Assembly (NCBI GenBank): GCA_032128395.1
Contig: JAQBGV010000173.1
Span: forward strand, 1-34,713
DNA from: JAQBGV01 sp032128395
GTDB lineage: Bacteria; Planctomycetota; UBA8108; UBA1146
Reading direction: 5' to 3'
DNA length: 34,713 bases
Shown: one piece after another, positions 34,052-34,713 of the stretch
Position numbering within the stretch: the stretch's first letter is position 1
How the letters are laid out: each line of letters starts with the position of its first letter
Position numbers and translations under genes: made by a program
The notes under the pieces: model-generated
Database searches by the model: none
Told to the model about the DNA's origin: nothing
Seen by the model: the letters and a program-made list of their open reading frames with translations, nothing else

Positions 34052-34115
34052 CCCCTCGTCCAGTCCTTCCATCCATAGCGCTGACTCACGCGCTCCTCAT
34101 CGGCTCTCTCCATCG

Positions 34116-34713
34116 TCAGGCTGCCCGCGGTCGAGGCTCCCCTCGCGCCCTTACCCCGTAGAGTTCCACCGGACCCCACGTCCCCTCCGGAAACACCACA
34201 GAGCGGCAGCCACTTCGGAACTCCACGGAGCACTGCCGGTACTCGATCCGAAACGACTTCAGCTCTTGCAGTTGCTCCACTCGCTTCCAACGGTCTCGGC
34301 ACCCCACACTCGGAGAGAGTCGGAAGCGCGGCTCCCGGCTCCCGGGACGATCGAACGGCGACTGAGCGAGGATCCCTTTCCGGCCGAGGAAGGGAATTCC
34401 AAGTTCTTCCATGCGCTGTCTTGCCGCGGCTTCCTTCATCTCGCGCCGCTCAACTAGGTCATGAACCACCTCATCGCGCGGGCGGCTCATCAGCGCGGGT
34501 GGACACCCGATTCGCAGCTCGACCTTGCTCGGGAGCTTCGAACGCGGAGAGAAGAAGAACTTCGGGCGCATCGCTTCGTAGACGCTGGCGCCCTCGAGGA
34601 GATCTCGAGGATGGCTGATCAGCCCGGGCCAGGCGGTGCCCTGGTCGACGAGGCCGGCGGCGACGGGATTTGCGAGGACGTAAGCGAGCTTGTCGAGAAT
34701 GTCCTCGGCAGTG
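34116..34713 (-). CDS. REP-associated tyrosine transposase (RAYT/IS200-like), 5' part outside window
   Basis: The 3' 198 codons of a gene that enters from the right edge. The first residues, TAEDILDKLAYVLANPVAAGLVD then WPGLISHPRDLLEG, match the Y-x-x-x-NPV-x-AGLV helix and following region of Y1-type transposases related to TnpA-REP; this helix probably holds the catalytic tyrosine. The His-x-His metal motif lies outside the window. The C-terminal part (LGRKGILAQSPFDRPGSREPRFRLSPSVGCRDRWKRVEQLQELKSF, then VVFPEGTWGPVELYGV) follows a layout common in planctomycete members. Such proteins nick and move short palindromic REP sequences as single strands. The palindromic array 190 bases beyond its stop is the likely substrate. 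The exact start is not visible. Confidence 0.8.
   Translation of the reverse strand, partial: TAEDILDKLAYVLANPVAAGLVDQGTAWPGLISHPRDLLEGASVYEAMRPKFFFSPRSKLPSKVELRIGCPPALMSRPRDEVVHDLVERREMKEAAARQRMEELGIPFLGRKGILAQSPFDRPGSREPRFRLSPSVGCRDRWKRVEQLQELKSFRIEYRQCSVEFRSGCRSVVFPEGTWGPVELYGVRARGEPRPRAA

Overview
The window is GC-rich chromosomal DNA that reads like a planctomycete or a related environmental lineage. I infer this from secreted proteins ending in paired dockerin-type repeats (RGDxxxDG...IADA), large TPR/HEAT and FG-GAP proteins, a DUF2203 gene and a REP-type transposase of the kind common in such genomes. No rRNA or tRNA gene was seen, so the assignment is only family-level inference. Most genes are ordinary housekeeping or envelope genes, but the window holds an unusual number of interrupted reading frames, and one of them looks like programmed recoding.

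Layout. 1-1650: the tail of a possible ORF, then a translationally coupled pair (small secreted Cys-rich protein and a membrane-anchored HEAT-like protein). 1758-3391: a complete insertion sequence with 39-bp inverted repeats and one DDE transposase, ending 65 bp before the next gene. 3457-7799: two coupled secreted dockerin proteins (beta-helix and FG-GAP propeller). 7800-8790: a Ser/Thr kinase-ATPase fragment with both ends missing. 8887-10174 (minus): hemL with a one-base frameshift. 10340-15047 (plus): gamma-glutamyltransferase, a BNR/sialidase-like protein, periplasmic methionine sulfoxide reductase MsrP, and a secreted peroxiredoxin whose catalytic position is an in-frame TGA followed by a perfect stem-loop, the signature of selenocysteine insertion. 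15048-16061: a gene remnant, two terminators and gene-poor DNA. 16062-17648 (minus): M23 peptidase. 17827-26602 (plus): RlmK-type rRNA methyltransferase, a TPR/HEAT protein, a histidine kinase-response regulator pair, an RluA-type pseudouridine synthase and a small lipoprotein. 26623-28715 (minus): HAD phosphatase and an aminotransferase broken by an amber codon. 28840-29536: a long palindrome, a small unknown gene and a DUF2203 gene. 29617-31941 (minus): copper P-type ATPase. 32175-33734 (plus): ATP-type PEP carboxykinase. 33814-34051: a tandem array of palindromic 26-bp repeats. 34116 to the window end (minus): the C-terminal part of a REP-associated tyrosine transposase, probably the partner of that array.

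How the genes fit together. MsrP and the secreted selenocysteine peroxiredoxin lie one base apart and form a plausible envelope oxidative-damage unit: one enzyme repairs oxidised methionine and the other removes peroxide. The repeat array plus transposase at the right edge form a plausible REP/RAYT unit. The remaining clusters are pairwise operons inferred from 4-nt stop/start overlaps.
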